Shown one piece after another: positions 26,153-35,003 of a stretch of 64,000 nt of DNA. The position numbers and the translations under genes were made by a program. The notes under the pieces are model-generated. The model saw only the letters and a program-made list of their open reading frames with translations. It searched no databases and was not told the origin of the DNA. The stretch covers positions 186,001 to 250,000 of the forward strand of contig CAVTLG010000010.1 in NCBI GenBank assembly GCA_963735495.1. The letters are read 5' to 3'. The stretch is from CAVTLG01 sp963735495 (GTDB taxonomy: Bacteria > Chloroflexota > Ktedonobacteria > Ktedonobacterales > Ktedonobacteraceae). Numbering within the stretch: position 1 is the first letter of the stretch; each line of letters begins with the position of its first letter.

Positions 26153-28172
26153 TTATGATGTGCTTGCCTCGTTATCATAGACCTGCTGGATCTGTGAAGG
26201 TATCTGGTAGGATGTTCTGGGAAGTGGCAAACTTTTCTGCTCATTGCTCTGTGTTGACATGTCATCCGGCATGCCTGCGAGCACTGATGGGCCGTCAAAT
26301 GGGTCGTCTTTGAACTGTTCATCGTGAGTGGGCTGATTGAAAAGAGATTCAAAGAGCTGACCCTCCAGTGTCTCTTCTTTCATCAAGCGCTCACTGATCA
26401 TAATCAGGCGTGTTTTATTTTGCAAGAGAATCGTGTGAGCTTTATCGAATGCCTCCTGAACGATCCTATGGACCTCCTCATCAATCTCACGAGCCGTCTG
26501 CTCGCTATAATTGCGCTGCTCACCAAAGTCTCGTCCGAGAAAAACGAGCTCTTCTTTGTGTCCCAGCGCAATAGGACCGATGCGGCTACTCATACCGTAT
26601 TCAGTCACCATTGAACGAGCAATCTTGGTGACACGCTCAATATCATTCGATGCTCCGGTCGTCACCTCACCAAAAATGATGGCCTCAGCGACGTGACCAC
26701 CAAGCGCATAGGCCAGCATATCCTCGAATTGCGGTTTGCTCCATAGATAGCGATCCTCCGTGGGTAGGAGCATCGTGAAGCCGCCAGCCTGTCCGCGTGC
26801 TACGATGGATACTTTGTGCACGGGATCAGTGTTTGGTAGCATACGTGCCACCAGGGCATGGCCTATTTCATGGTAAGCGGTAATGGCCTTCTCGCGCTCG
26901 CTAATGATGCGACTTTTGCGCGCTGGCCCTGCTACCACGCGATCTATAGCTTCCTCCAGTTCATTCATCTCGATCTTGCGCTTGCTGCGCCGAGCCGCCA
27001 GGATAGCGGCTTCGTTCAGGAGATTAGCCAGGTCTGCACCTGAGAAGCCGGGCGTTTGCCGGGCTAGCACATCCAGGGAGATACGCGTATCCAGTGGCTT
27101 CCCGCGTGCATGGACCTGGAAAATCGCCATGCGTCCACGGATATCGGGACGATCTAGCATGACCTGGCGGTCGAAGCGTCCTGGACGCAGTAGCGCAGGA
27201 TCGAGCACATCTGGCCGATTTGTGGCGGCAATGACGATCACATTGGTATTTGTGTCGAAGCCATCCATCTCCACCAGGATCTGGTTCAAGGTTTGTTCGC
27301 GTTCATCGTGTGATCCGCCCAGACCTGCGCCACGCTGACGACCAACCGCATCAATTTCATCCACGAAGACGATGCAGGGACTATTGCGTTTTGCTTGCTC
27401 GAACAGGTCGCGTACACGGCTGGCTCCGACGCCGACAAACATCTCGACAAACTCTGAGCCGCTGATACTGAAGAAGGGTACACCGGCTTCGCCTGCTACC
27501 GCGCGCGAAATAAGGGTTTTGCCGGTGCCGGGAGGACCAACCAGCAACAAGCCCTTTGGAATACGTGCTCCGAGCGCCATGAATTTCTCTGGATATTTTA
27601 GAACTCGACAATTTCCTGCAACTCTTGCTTGGCCTCTTCAACGCCTGCAACGTCGGCGAATGTCACCGCCTGTTTATTTCCCGTAAATATACGCGCGCGA
27701 CTCTTGCCGAAAGACAGTGCCTGGTTATTGCTGCCTTGCGCTTGCCGTAGTGTGAAGATCAAAACACCAACAATTAAACCACCAATCAGCAGTGTAGGCA
27801 AAGCCCTCCCAGTACACCGAGCCAACTCCATAAAGGACTGGGCGCTTGATATTGGAGCGTAACAATGTTGTTATTTGTATAGTTGATATTGTTATCTTTG
27901 AGTACTCTGGTTATATCAAAACTGCTATTAATAGTGGCTACTTCCTGGGTCGCTGCCTTTCCTCGGGTCAGGATGAGTGTCCCGCTGGTGACTGTCAATG
28001 TATCTCGTTGCCTTTTGCTTATATCTGTCTTGAGATCGCTTAAGAGCGCCGAGACGTTCACCGTCCTGGCTGTAGTATGAGAACCGAAGATGAGTAGAAG
28101 AACGAGAACAGCGATGAGCAAGGTCAGGAGCCAGAAAAAGCTCGTCCTGAGCCATTTTCTATTCTTTGACAT
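26153..28172 (-). pseudogene. ftsH: FtsH membrane AAA+ zinc protease, interrupted by two one-base frameshifts
   Basis: Three minus-strand frames read as one FtsH of about 673 aa. The first (28172 down) has a transmembrane helix (SFFWLLTLLIAVLVLLLIFG). The second has a second membrane helix (LPTLLIGGLIVGVLIF) and FADVAGVEEAKQELQEIVEF. The third has Walker A LVGPPGTGKT, Walker B VFVDEIDAVG, LRPGRFDRQV and the zinc site YHEIGHALVA. At about 27600 GAGTTC is followed by TAAAATAT where GAGTTCCTAAAATAT would restore LKYPEKF. At about 27805 one base is missing between GGAGGGCT and TTGCCT. Adding both back gives exactly 674 codons. Either assembly errors or real decay is possible. Confidence 0.9.
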
Positions 28173-28395
28173 AGGGGCTCCTCTCTGTGTATTTAGCGAG
28201 CGTCAATAGCATCAGGAGGGGTGCAACGGTGCTATCTGGCATACAATATTTCTCTCTTGTGTGCTCCATTATAACACACTCTTTGATGACTCTCTTTTAA
28301 GAATACTGTAGTTTGGCTGCGTTGTGCTGGCTCTCTCTTGTTGAAGATGAGATCGATTGTGACAAGGTTATCGGCAAACATATGCGTGAAGGTAT

Positions 28396-29124
28396 TCATG
28401 TCGCAGGGCGTGCTAATACTAACCCCCACACGGTCTTTGCTCCTACGGCGAAGAGTGCTGCTGCGCAGGCCTCTAGCGTAGCGCCTGTCGTGCAAACATC
28501 ATCAACGACAACGATTCTACGTGCGTAAGGCGTTCCTGTTACACGCGTGGGGGTACAAAGAAAAGCCCCTTGCATATTTTGTTGGCGTTCGCTTGTTGAC
28601 AGCCCCACCTGTGATGGCGTGGCGCGCGTGCGCGTGAGTAGGGTTGTCTCGAATGGTATATTGAGCTTCGTCGCGCATATTTCCGCTAATAATTGTGCCT
28701 GATTATAACCGCGCTGGTGTTGTCGTTCTCGGTGGAGAGGAACTGGAACAATCAGATCAGCTGCCAGTTCTCGGGTGAGATAACTCTGTGCCAGTAAGGA
28801 ACCTAATGGTTGTGCCAATTGTGTTTTTCCTTCGTATTTAAGGGCATGAATGCATGTACGTAATGGCTCCTCGTAGAGACCCGATGCGCAGATACCACTG
28901 AGATCGGGTTTCTTATAGCAACAGCGCTTACATAAACCATTGGGCATGAGAGGTGTACTGCAGTGAGTGCAGAATGGGGTGGGTAATGATCGGAGTGTTG
29001 TCTGGCATGGCAAGCAAAGGATCGTGCCACCACGTTTGCAGCATAGGCAATGCGGGGGGAAAAGTAAATCCAGCGCGCTATGCATCATATCCCGATATAT
29101 TTGTAGAGCGCGAGTAATAGCCAA
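28396..29124 (-). CDS. comF: ComF-family phosphoribosyltransferase-like protein
   Basis: The product has about 242 aa. An N-terminal zinc-ribbon (CLCCKRGGTILCLPC, CTHCSTPL, CKRCC) is followed by a PRTase fold with VPVPLHRERQHQRGYNQAQ and the PRPP loop VVVDDVCTTGATL. ComF proteins take part in DNA uptake and recombination. The start is proposed as TTG at 29124 because GGAGG lies 10 bases upstream and no ATG has a comparable site; ATG at 29088 is the alternative. Confidence 0.87.
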   Translation of the reverse strand: MAITRALQIYRDMMHSALDLLFPPHCLCCKRGGTILCLPCQTTLRSLPTPFCTHCSTPLMPNGLCKRCCYKKPDLSGICASGLYEEPLRTCIHALKYEGKTQLAQPLGSLLAQSYLTRELAADLIVPVPLHRERQHQRGYNQAQLLAEICATKLNIPFETTLLTRTRATPSQVGLSTSERQQNMQGAFLCTPTRVTGTPYARRIVVVDDVCTTGATLEACAAALFAVGAKTVWGLVLARPAT

Positions 29125-29344
29125 TGCTTTTATACCTCCAACCACTTTTCACGATCCCCTAGATTATAGCGAAATGACAAGAAAAATGCAATCAAATATG
29201 CCGTTTATAGAAAATCCGGGTAACGTCATGCACGTGGATCAAAAATGTCGTACAGAGGACTGCGCTTTTGTTGTCTGGCAACCTGGTCATCTTTTTACGC
29301 TGGATGGAAAGAAACAACAACCGGCTGCCGCGCCTGTTGCACAC

Positions 29345-30823
29345 TTATAGCTCTTCCGCCGCTTTACGCAGCGTAGGAAAGAGGATAACGTCGCGAATTG
29401 ATTCCTGATCTGCCATCAACATGGCCAGGCGGTCTATACCCAGTCCTACACCGCTGGTAGGTGGCATACCTATTTCCAGGGCTTCGAGAAAATCCTCGTC
29501 CAGTACCTGTGCTTCATCATCACCCTGTGCCCGTTGACGCGCCTGATCTTCAAAGCGCGCGCGCTGGTCGAGCGGATCGTTGAGTTCGCTATACGCATTG
29601 CCACACTCCAAACCACCAATAAATGGCTGGAAGCGTTCCACCAATCCTGGAATCTCTCTATGTTGCTTGGTGAGAGGTGAAACGTCGATGGGATAATCAA
29701 GCAGGAAGAGAGCCTGGCGCAGGGCTGGTATGTCCTGACGAAACATCGCACCTTTCAGATCATCAATCAAGCGTCCGTGACTGAGTTTGGGATCAACCTC
29801 ATAGCCTTTTGCGCGCATCTCTGCTGCCAGGCTCTCTTTATCCGGGAAGCGCCTGACATCTATACCCGTAAATTCGGCGATAGCGTCGAGGAGTGGATAG
29901 CGTTTCCAGGGCGGTGTCAGATCGATCTCGTTGCCCTGGTAAGTGATCTGCATTGAGCCTTTTATGTGTTGGGCAATGAACGCGATCATTTCTTCAACCA
30001 GCTTCATCGTATCATTATAATCTGCATAGGCCATATAGAATTCAATCATCGTAAATTCAGGATTATGGCTGCGGTCGATGCCCTCATTGCGGAAGTTGCG
30101 TCCGATTTCATAGACGCGTTCAAAGCCACCGACGATGAGTCGTTTGTGATACAGCTCTACAGCGATACGCAGATAGAGGTCGCGATCCAGAGTGTTATGG
30201 TGTGTGATAAATGGTCGTGCGGTAGCTCCACCGTACAGGGGTTGCAGGATCGGTGTTTCGACCTCTATAAAATGCTGATTATCCAGGAAGAGGCGCATTG
30301 CGGTGATCATGCGGCCCCGTGTGATAAAGACCTGTTTGACTTCATCGCCATTGGCAATCAAATCCAGGTAGCGTTTACGCTGGCGGATATCCTTATCCTC
30401 TAAGCCATGATATTTTTCTGGCAAGGGATACAGGCTTTTGGCCAGGATACGGAAGTGTCGTACATGCAGCGTGCGCTCTCCTGTGCGCGTGATGAACAAG
30501 AAGCCGCTGGCCTGAAGAAAGTCGCCCAGATCGAGCAATTTAATCGTGCGATAGCTCTCTTCTCCGATGTCATTGATGCGAAAGTACAGTTGGATACTGC
30601 CTGTGCCATCCTCAATTTTTGCGAAGGTGGCCTTGCCCATCTCGCGCAGCAGGCGGATACGTCCAACCAGCGTGTAGGAGCCTTCTGGCCCTGCAAACTC
30701 AGCAAAGTGCTCTTGTATCTCAGCTAGAGTGTGTGTGCGTTCTGCATTATTGGGGTAAGGATTAATGCCTTGTTCCCGCAGTGCTTGTAGGCGTTGTAAA
30801 CGTATATCCCGTTCGTTTGCCAT
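29345..30823 (-). CDS. lysS: Lysyl-tRNA synthetase, class II
   Basis: This 492-aa enzyme has the OB-fold anticodon domain (TLVGRIRLLREMGKATFAKI), motif 2 (GRNFRNEGIDRSHNPEFTMIE) read around residues 265-290, and motif 3 GVGLGIDRLAMLM. It charges tRNA-Lys. The segment from 350 to 400 diverges somewhat from common LysS, but NAYSELNDP is intact. It follows greA on the minus strand after a 376-base gap that contains a terminator, so it probably has its own promoter. Confidence 0.96.
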   Translation of the reverse strand: MANERDIRLQRLQALREQGINPYPNNAERTHTLAEIQEHFAEFAGPEGSYTLVGRIRLLREMGKATFAKIEDGTGSIQLYFRINDIGEESYRTIKLLDLGDFLQASGFLFITRTGERTLHVRHFRILAKSLYPLPEKYHGLEDKDIRQRKRYLDLIANGDEVKQVFITRGRMITAMRLFLDNQHFIEVETPILQPLYGGATARPFITHHNTLDRDLYLRIAVELYHKRLIVGGFERVYEIGRNFRNEGIDRSHNPEFTMIEFYMAYADYNDTMKLVEEMIAFIAQHIKGSMQITYQGNEIDLTPPWKRYPLLDAIAEFTGIDVRRFPDKESLAAEMRAKGYEVDPKLSHGRLIDDLKGAMFRQDIPALRQALFLLDYPIDVSPLTKQHREIPGLVERFQPFIGGLECGNAYSELNDPLDQRARFEDQARQRAQGDDEAQVLDEDFLEALEIGMPPTSGVGLGIDRLAMLMADQESIRDVILFPTLRKAAEEL

Positions 30824-31019
30824 GCGTGTTCTTTATTTCCTCCACAATAGAATGAGTTTCTGCACCAGTACTCTCAAGTTTTCTACTTATATTCTCTTCT
30901 CTGCCATACAGTTTTACTTATTGTAGCATTGTTTTGTATCTTTGGCTAGCTATAGCGTAAGGTCTGCCAGCTACTGTTATGCATGCTATGCGTCTATATG
31001 CCTACTTGCTGCGCACTAC

Positions 31020-31059
31020 AAAAAACGACCTGTGGCTGTTTCTCAATGCACACAGATCG
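31020..31059 (-). terminator. Intrinsic terminator after greA
   Basis: On the minus strand CGATCTGTG (31059-31051) pairs with CACAGGTCG (31034-31026) with one G-U pair, followed by TTTTTT (31025-31020). It would end the birA-greA transcript before lysS. The rest of the 30824-31199 gap shows no other feature. Confidence 0.7.
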
Positions 31060-31199
31060 TCGGATCGCTGTTATAATGCTGTGCATTCAGCCGCATGCAA
31101 AGCAGAGGCTTCCTCCGTGCTTGACGAAAAACGTCGTTCACTGCTCTCAGAGGTGCGGTTGCTTTCTAACTGAATGCCTGGCCATAAATTCAGGCGTGC

Positions 31200-31664
31200 T
31201 TACTCAATCGCCAGGATTGTATACTCCTTCACTCCGCCAGGTGTTGAAACAATGATCATGTCGCCAGCTTTGTGCCCCAGCAAGGCTTTGCCTACGGGCA
31301 ATTCATTTGAAATACGCCCTGCGCTCGGCTCTGCTTCGAATGCGCCGACGAGTTTATAGCGATATTCTCGGTTCTCGCTTGTGCAGAGATGAACCATACT
31401 GCCCAGGGAGACAACGTCTGTAGGAACTTCTGCGATCAATTTTGCCTGTGCTACCAGTTGCTCCAGTTCGACAATACGCCCTTCCAGATGGTGATGTTGT
31501 GTTTTGGCCTCTTCATAGGCTGCGTTGTCGATAACATCGCCTGCTTCTTTTGCATCATGCAAATACTGAGCAACTTCCGCGCGCTTCACGGTGCGTAAAA
31601 ACTCAAGCTGGTTCATTGCGCGCTGTAGTCCGTCATTGGTGAGGAATACTTCCTGTGGCTCCAT
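31200..31664 (-). CDS. greA: Transcription elongation factor GreA
   Basis: The 154-aa protein has the GreA coiled coil with EAGDVIDNAAYEEAKTQ, carrying the acidic tip, and the C-terminal FKBP-like domain with GRISNELPVGKALLGHKAGD. It rescues backtracked RNA polymerase by stimulating transcript cleavage. GAGAGGG precedes the ATG. It lies 73 bases after birA. Confidence 0.96.
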   Translation of the reverse strand: MEPQEVFLTNDGLQRAMNQLEFLRTVKRAEVAQYLHDAKEAGDVIDNAAYEEAKTQHHHLEGRIVELEQLVAQAKLIAEVPTDVVSLGSMVHLCTSENREYRYKLVGAFEAEPSAGRISNELPVGKALLGHKAGDMIIVSTPGGVKEYTILAIE

Positions 31665-31737
31665 AACTTAATTCCCTCTCGTTTGTTGGTGGAGGAATCT
31701 CCTCCCACACATCTTTCATCTCTCCAAGTACCTGGGG

Positions 31738-32619
31738 TTATCCTACCTCTCCCCAGGTAATGCTGATGCTTTCGCCTGAATGAATGCGGAGTAACAGCTC
31801 TCCTTGTTCATTCACATCCTCAGCGACACCGCTGAGAAGCTTGTTTCCTTGTCGTACCTGGACAGTACGACCCAGCGTTGAAAGTTGACTACGCCATTTT
31901 TCTCGTATCAACCGAGATGTGGGCCTGTGTGTCTCCGTGGTTGAAGCCTCAGCTTCCTGTTGGAGTGCCAGATAGTTCCTTTCGATATGGCGAAACAGAT
32001 GAGCTAAAAAGGCTTCTCGGTTCACGCTGTGACCGCAGACTTCTGCCAGAGTTATCGCTGTCAGCGCGAGCCCTGGTAATGGCTCTGACCTGATTTCAGC
32101 AAGCTGTGCGCTACGTCCATTAATATTGACCCCGATGCCCAGAATAGCAACGAAACGGCCTGCCACATCATGGCTGGTTTCTATCAAAATGCCTGCCACC
32201 TTGCGCTCCTTAATGAGGACGTCATTGGGCCACTTAATCGTTGCGGTAACACTGCAACTGGTGGCTATCGCGTCTACTACTGCAAGCGAAGCAAGCATAA
32301 CCAGCAGATAGGGTGGGAATGATGGTTGGAGCACTGTCGATGTGAGGACATTCTGTCCTGCGACATCTAGCCAGCGGTGTCCTTGTCTCCCTTTACCAGC
32401 CGTCTGGCTGTCAGCGAGTACCACTACCCCTTCCTCTGACCCCATGCGGGCCAGTTTCATGGCTTGTGTGTTTGTTGAGTCTACAATCGGCAAATATACT
32501 AAGCGATCTCCGATGCCGAAAATTTTTGTATCCAAAAGGCAGCGCAGATGTTCAATATCAAGCTGCCTGGATAACGCGGTCTCAATCTCGTCCAAGCTTC
32601 TCCCACTTCTATCTATCAA
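31738..32619 (-). CDS. birA: Biotin--[acetyl-CoA-carboxylase] ligase
   Basis: The 293-aa enzyme has the ligase signature DSTNTQAMKLA, the biotin loop SQTAGKGRQGHRW, WPNDVLI, KVAGILIE and GIGVNING, plus a C-terminal SH3-like domain. It attaches biotin to carboxyl carrier proteins. A full N-terminal helix-turn-helix is not evident, so repressor function is doubtful. The start appears to be a TTG at 32619 behind a weak purine-rich stretch and is uncertain by a few codons. Confidence 0.92.
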   Translation of the reverse strand: MIDRSGRSLDEIETALSRQLDIEHLRCLLDTKIFGIGDRLVYLPIVDSTNTQAMKLARMGSEEGVVVLADSQTAGKGRQGHRWLDVAGQNVLTSTVLQPSFPPYLLVMLASLAVVDAIATSCSVTATIKWPNDVLIKERKVAGILIETSHDVAGRFVAILGIGVNINGRSAQLAEIRSEPLPGLALTAITLAEVCGHSVNREAFLAHLFRHIERNYLALQQEAEASTTETHRPTSRLIREKWRSQLSTLGRTVQVRQGNKLLSGVAEDVNEQGELLLRIHSGESISITWGEVG

Positions 32620-32804
32620 TCTTCTTTTCTATCTTTACGCGTAGATGAGTCTATAGTTGTATGAAGTGTTTTTTACTTCCGTGCTTTTTTTACGAGAAAC
32701 TTCTATCCAGCGAGAAAGCTTCTAGCACCTAGACGGGTGGGGGCAACCTGTCTAGTCGAACCTGCCTACCGGCCTTGAGTCGATGAGATGGTATATCTAT
32801 CTAC

Positions 32805-32853
32805 AAAAATCCCAGAGCAAGTGGCAAATCTTTTTTTTCGCCTTTGCTCTGGG
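32805..32853 (-). terminator. Strong terminator ending the small structured transcript
   Basis: On the minus strand CCCAGAGCAA (32853-32844) pairs with TTGCTCTGGG (32820-32811), with an inner GGC/GCC pair and an A-rich loop, followed by ATTTTT. It closes the transcript that starts near 33040 and separates it from birA. Confidence 0.85.
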
Positions 32854-32944
32854 GGTGCTGCACAGGCAGGAAGACTGAACTACCCACCAGTGTGTTCATT
32901 TAACCCTCACCAAGCTCCAAAGCCAGGTGTAAGAGAAGGCAGAA

Positions 32945-33019
32945 CTAGTTCTGTATCCCTCTCTTCTGGAAGGTGTGGGCGTCTAAACCGCTGCCTGTGC
33001 AGCGACTACATTGATACAT
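32945..33019 (-). CDS. Tiny CxxCxGxG peptide gene
   Basis: The 24-codon ORF has a near-perfect Shine-Dalgarno AAAGGAGG 10 bases before its ATG and a strong promoter upstream. The peptide begins MYQCSRCTGSGLDAH. CSRCTGSG is the CxxCxGxG motif of DnaJ zinc fingers and of the anti-TRAP protein, though a single copy could bind zinc only as an oligomer. It may instead be a leader peptide whose translation controls the folding of the surrounding RNA. No homologue was recognised. Confidence 0.5.
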   Translation of the reverse strand: MYQCSRCTGSGLDAHTFQKRGIQN

Positions 33020-33046
33020 TACACACCACCTCCTTTCGATGACGCT

Positions 33047-33076
33047 ATTGTACCATCGATGTTTAACTGTTGTCAA
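33047..33076 (-). promoter_or_regulatory. Consensus promoter of the small structured transcript
   Basis: On the minus strand TTGACA (33076-33071) and TACAAT (33052-33047) are 18 bases apart. The -35 box is perfect and the -10 box has one mismatch, making it one of the best promoters seen in the window. Confidence 0.75.
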
Positions 33077-33454
33077 GCTTTCTGGAAAAATTCATCGTGC
33101 ATCGTGCGGGCTTGCAGGGACTCGTGGGCCTTGAGAGGGGCAGCGAAGCCCATTGACGCTTTGTGAAAATCTCGTGAAAATGCTGCCTTTTGTTTCACTT
33201 TGCAATGGCAGTTTTGCTCCACCGTTGACCAGTGAGCTGCGCTGCTTTGATCAAGAAACGAGAAACTTGCAACACAAGTTTCTCACCACAGAGACGTATT
33301 CCTGTGTGTTTGCTGCTGTCAGGGTTTGTGAGAGTTGACGTCCTTGCTATCTTGTGGTTAAACTTAGTGCGTGTTTTGTTGTAGCTCACTCCTGACGGAA
33401 AGGGTGCGCGTTTCAAACACGAGCTACCTGAGCACGTAAAATGAGGAGGTTTTT
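33077..33454. other. Intergenic region with a perfect 10-bp hairpin
   Basis: No gene was seen. GAGAAACTTG (33260-33269) and CAAGTTTCTC (33275-33284) form a perfect hairpin with a 5-base loop, without a T run, so it may be an operator rather than a terminator. TTGACG (33335-33340) with TTAAAC (33358-33363) is a weak promoter candidate for the DUF433 gene. GTGCGCGTTTCAAACACGA near 33402 resembles the element at 20495-20551. Confidence 0.4.
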
Positions 33455-33697
33455 ATGGCCATTGAGCGTACTGCTCATCCTTATATTGTGCGCAATTCCA
33501 CGCTGTACGGTGGAGAGCCAATTGTTGAGGGCACGCGTACAGCCGTCCGCCATATCATTTTACCCTTCCAGAGTGGACAAGACCCGGAGGTGATTGCGGA
33601 TACGCAGCGTCTTTCTCTCGCTCAAGTGTACGATGCGATTAGCTATTTCTACGATAACGAAGAGGAAATAACTCATTCCATCCAAAATGAGTCCTGA
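33455..33697 (+). CDS. DUF433-domain small protein (antitoxin-like)
   Basis: The 80-aa protein has the DUF433 pattern YGGEPIVEGTRTAVRHII followed by LSLAQVYDAISYFYDNEEEI. DUF433 proteins have a winged-helix-like fold and are often the antitoxin partner of a PIN-like DUF5615 toxin directly downstream. No such toxin follows here: the next gene is on the opposite strand. GAGGAGG lies at the right distance before the ATG. It may be an orphan antitoxin or a stand-alone regulator. Confidence 0.85.
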   Translation: MAIERTAHPYIVRNSTLYGGEPIVEGTRTAVRHIILPFQSGQDPEVIADTQRLSLAQVYDAISYFYDNEEEITHSIQNES

Positions 33698-33765
33698 GGC
33701 TAGTGATGCATAAACGAAACACCCAGGTACACATGCGCGCCTGGATGTCTACTTATCCTTGCAGG

Positions 33766-33999
33766 CTATTCGTCTGTTTTTGTGGGAGGTACAAGAAGTT
33801 TCAAGACCTGATCAAACTTTGTCTCCAGGGAAGCAAAATGCTGATCAAACTTTGTCTCCAGCGACATAATACGCTGATCAACCTTTGTTTCTAAAGACGT
33901 GATGCTCTCTTTGATGATACCCATATCATTTCGAACTTCTCTAATATGCTCTTCTTGTATAGTAACAATACCAAGAAGTATGGTTATATTTTCATTCAT
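33766..33999 (-). CDS. Small coiled-coil protein with repeated LETKFDQ units
   Basis: The 77-aa protein begins MNENITILLGIVTIQEEH and ends in three tandem units of the type SLETKxDQ spaced 11 residues apart (near residues 40-70), giving a continuous amphipathic helix. The underlying DNA is visibly repeated at 33806-33890. No catalytic motif or known domain was recognised; such proteins often act as scaffolds or surface tethers. The frame is open for another 68 codons upstream, but that part is the right end of the omega-RNA element and looks non-coding. The start has only a GAGAG before it. Confidence 0.55.
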   Translation of the reverse strand: MNENITILLGIVTIQEEHIREVRNDMGIIKESITSLETKVDQRIMSLETKFDQHFASLETKFDQVLKLLVPPTKTDE

Positions 34000-34067
34000 C
34001 TCTCGAAGGTTACGGCCTTGCTCAGAGGGTACATTCTCTGGCACCTTTCTTTCATCAGCATGCGACC

Positions 34068-34511
34068 TGCGGATACCCCTGGCATGCAGCCATGGGGAAG
34101 AAGCAGGTCCTCCTTTCAGTGGCGCGATGGGCTGGGGATTCCCCTGCCCTTTTTCTCCAGTTCTTGCGCCCGAAGGCGGAGCGTTTTGCATGGGAACGCT
34201 CAAACCCCACCGGTTTCCCGGGTAATGTGGGCCTTGACGATGATAGCGGTCGGTACTTTCCTCCAGGCACTGACTTCACCCTTGTCCATCTGGTTAACCT
34301 GGAAGTTATAGAGCAGTAGGCTGGCAACCACGCACCCACTGGTATGAACTGGAACACTTACCGCTATCGTAGCCCGCTAGCCTTCCGAAGAAAGCCCTGG
34401 CTGGGTCTGGTCAGGTAGGTTTGCAGAGAAGACGGGCAGATGCCACCCCATCGCTGCAAGCCTCCGCCCTTTCAGGCGTGGGGTCCCTGACTCCTTTCAT
34501 CCACAACTCAT
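34068..34511 (-). mobile_element. IscB-type element remnant: omega RNA plus right end, no iscB
   Basis: Reading the minus strand, the omega-RNA scaffold (34491 to about 34205) is followed after roughly 110 bases by a right-end-type hairpin CCCCATGGCTGCATGCCAGGGG-like at 34097-34076 (CCCC/GGGG stem with TATCC after it, comparable with GGGGCTTCC at 15093). In the complete element at 13.5 kb the same two features are separated by the 1.35-kb iscB gene. Here iscB is deleted, leaving a short non-autonomous element. Boundaries are estimates. Confidence 0.65.
34205..34491 (-). ncRNA. Orphan IscB-type omega RNA
   Basis: The minus strand starts with GTCAGGGACCCC at 34491, contains CTGACCAGACCCAG at 34414-34401, and ends with CACATTACCCGGGAAACCGG at 34229-34210. 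The complete omega RNA at 13486 has the matching landmarks in the same order: GTCAGAAACCCC, CTGACCAGACTCAG and CCCATTACCTGGGAAACCAG. The first stem-loop domain is about 26 bases longer here. The predicted guide is the sequence just 5' of the scaffold, minus strand 34511-34492. No nuclease gene follows, so any function would need IscB in trans. Confidence 0.7.
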
Positions 34512-35003
34512 TTGCATGGATTATACCATACTATAGACGATATTAAAATCTTCCACCTGATGCTACTGTACTCTTTTCGTACTCTGCTACGGTGGCTGTG
34601 AGCTGAAAAAAAGGAGGGTAAGTACAGAATAGCAAGAGTAGCGCCCACGAGCCTAAATTGGCCTGGAAAAATACGCGCAAACAGGACGAAGAAAGGAGCC
34701 ACGAACGCGCCCGTAAGGCCCTTGCAGGTCATCAGTCCTGAGCACGTGGCATTGCATACTATTATATGCTATACTATGGTTAGTAGCATCCAAGAGGGTA
34801 GTAGCGTGGAAGGGCATGGTCAGATGTTTGCTACTCTCGTGCTCCGCCTTGTAACCGTATCCATGTTTTTAAACTGCAAAGATGAAGCTTTCACACGCTG
34901 TTGTGCCACGTTGTGCCATGTGTTACATGGGGAGCGATCTCTGCTGGATTTTGTGTTTTCTACTTATAGAGACTATCGTAGCGATAAGGAAGGAGGACTT
35001 TAT

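Larger units (their letters stand above)
32805..33040 (-). ncRNA. Candidate structured RNA carrying a tiny ORF
   Basis: A promoter at 33047-33076 and the terminator at 32805-32853 define a transcript of about 235 nt. GCTGCACAGGCAG (minus, 33003-32991) is the exact complement of CTGCCTGTGCAGC (minus, 32869-32857), forming a 13-bp closing stem around about 120 nt. Inside is a hairpin of AAGAGAGG with CCTTCTCTT capped by AGAACTAGTTCT. The 5' arm of the closing stem overlaps codons of the small peptide gene, so translation and folding would compete. No known RNA family was recognised. Confidence 0.55.

Noticed and set aside
30824..31199. T-box or lysine riboswitch before lysS
   Set aside because: No GGTGGTACC-type T-box or L-box core was found on the minus strand; only a terminator that fits the end of greA.
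34000..34203. N-terminal extension of the coiled-coil gene
   Set aside because: It reads through the right end and hairpin of the omega-RNA element, is Pro/Gly-rich and unlike the rest; the start at 33999 is preferred.
34508..34732. Minus-strand ORF of 74 aa with a hydrophobic N-terminal half
   Set aside because: It has a membrane-like stretch but no ribosome-binding site and no recognisable family, and its end abuts the omega-RNA element; it may be a decayed gene fragment but cannot be supported.
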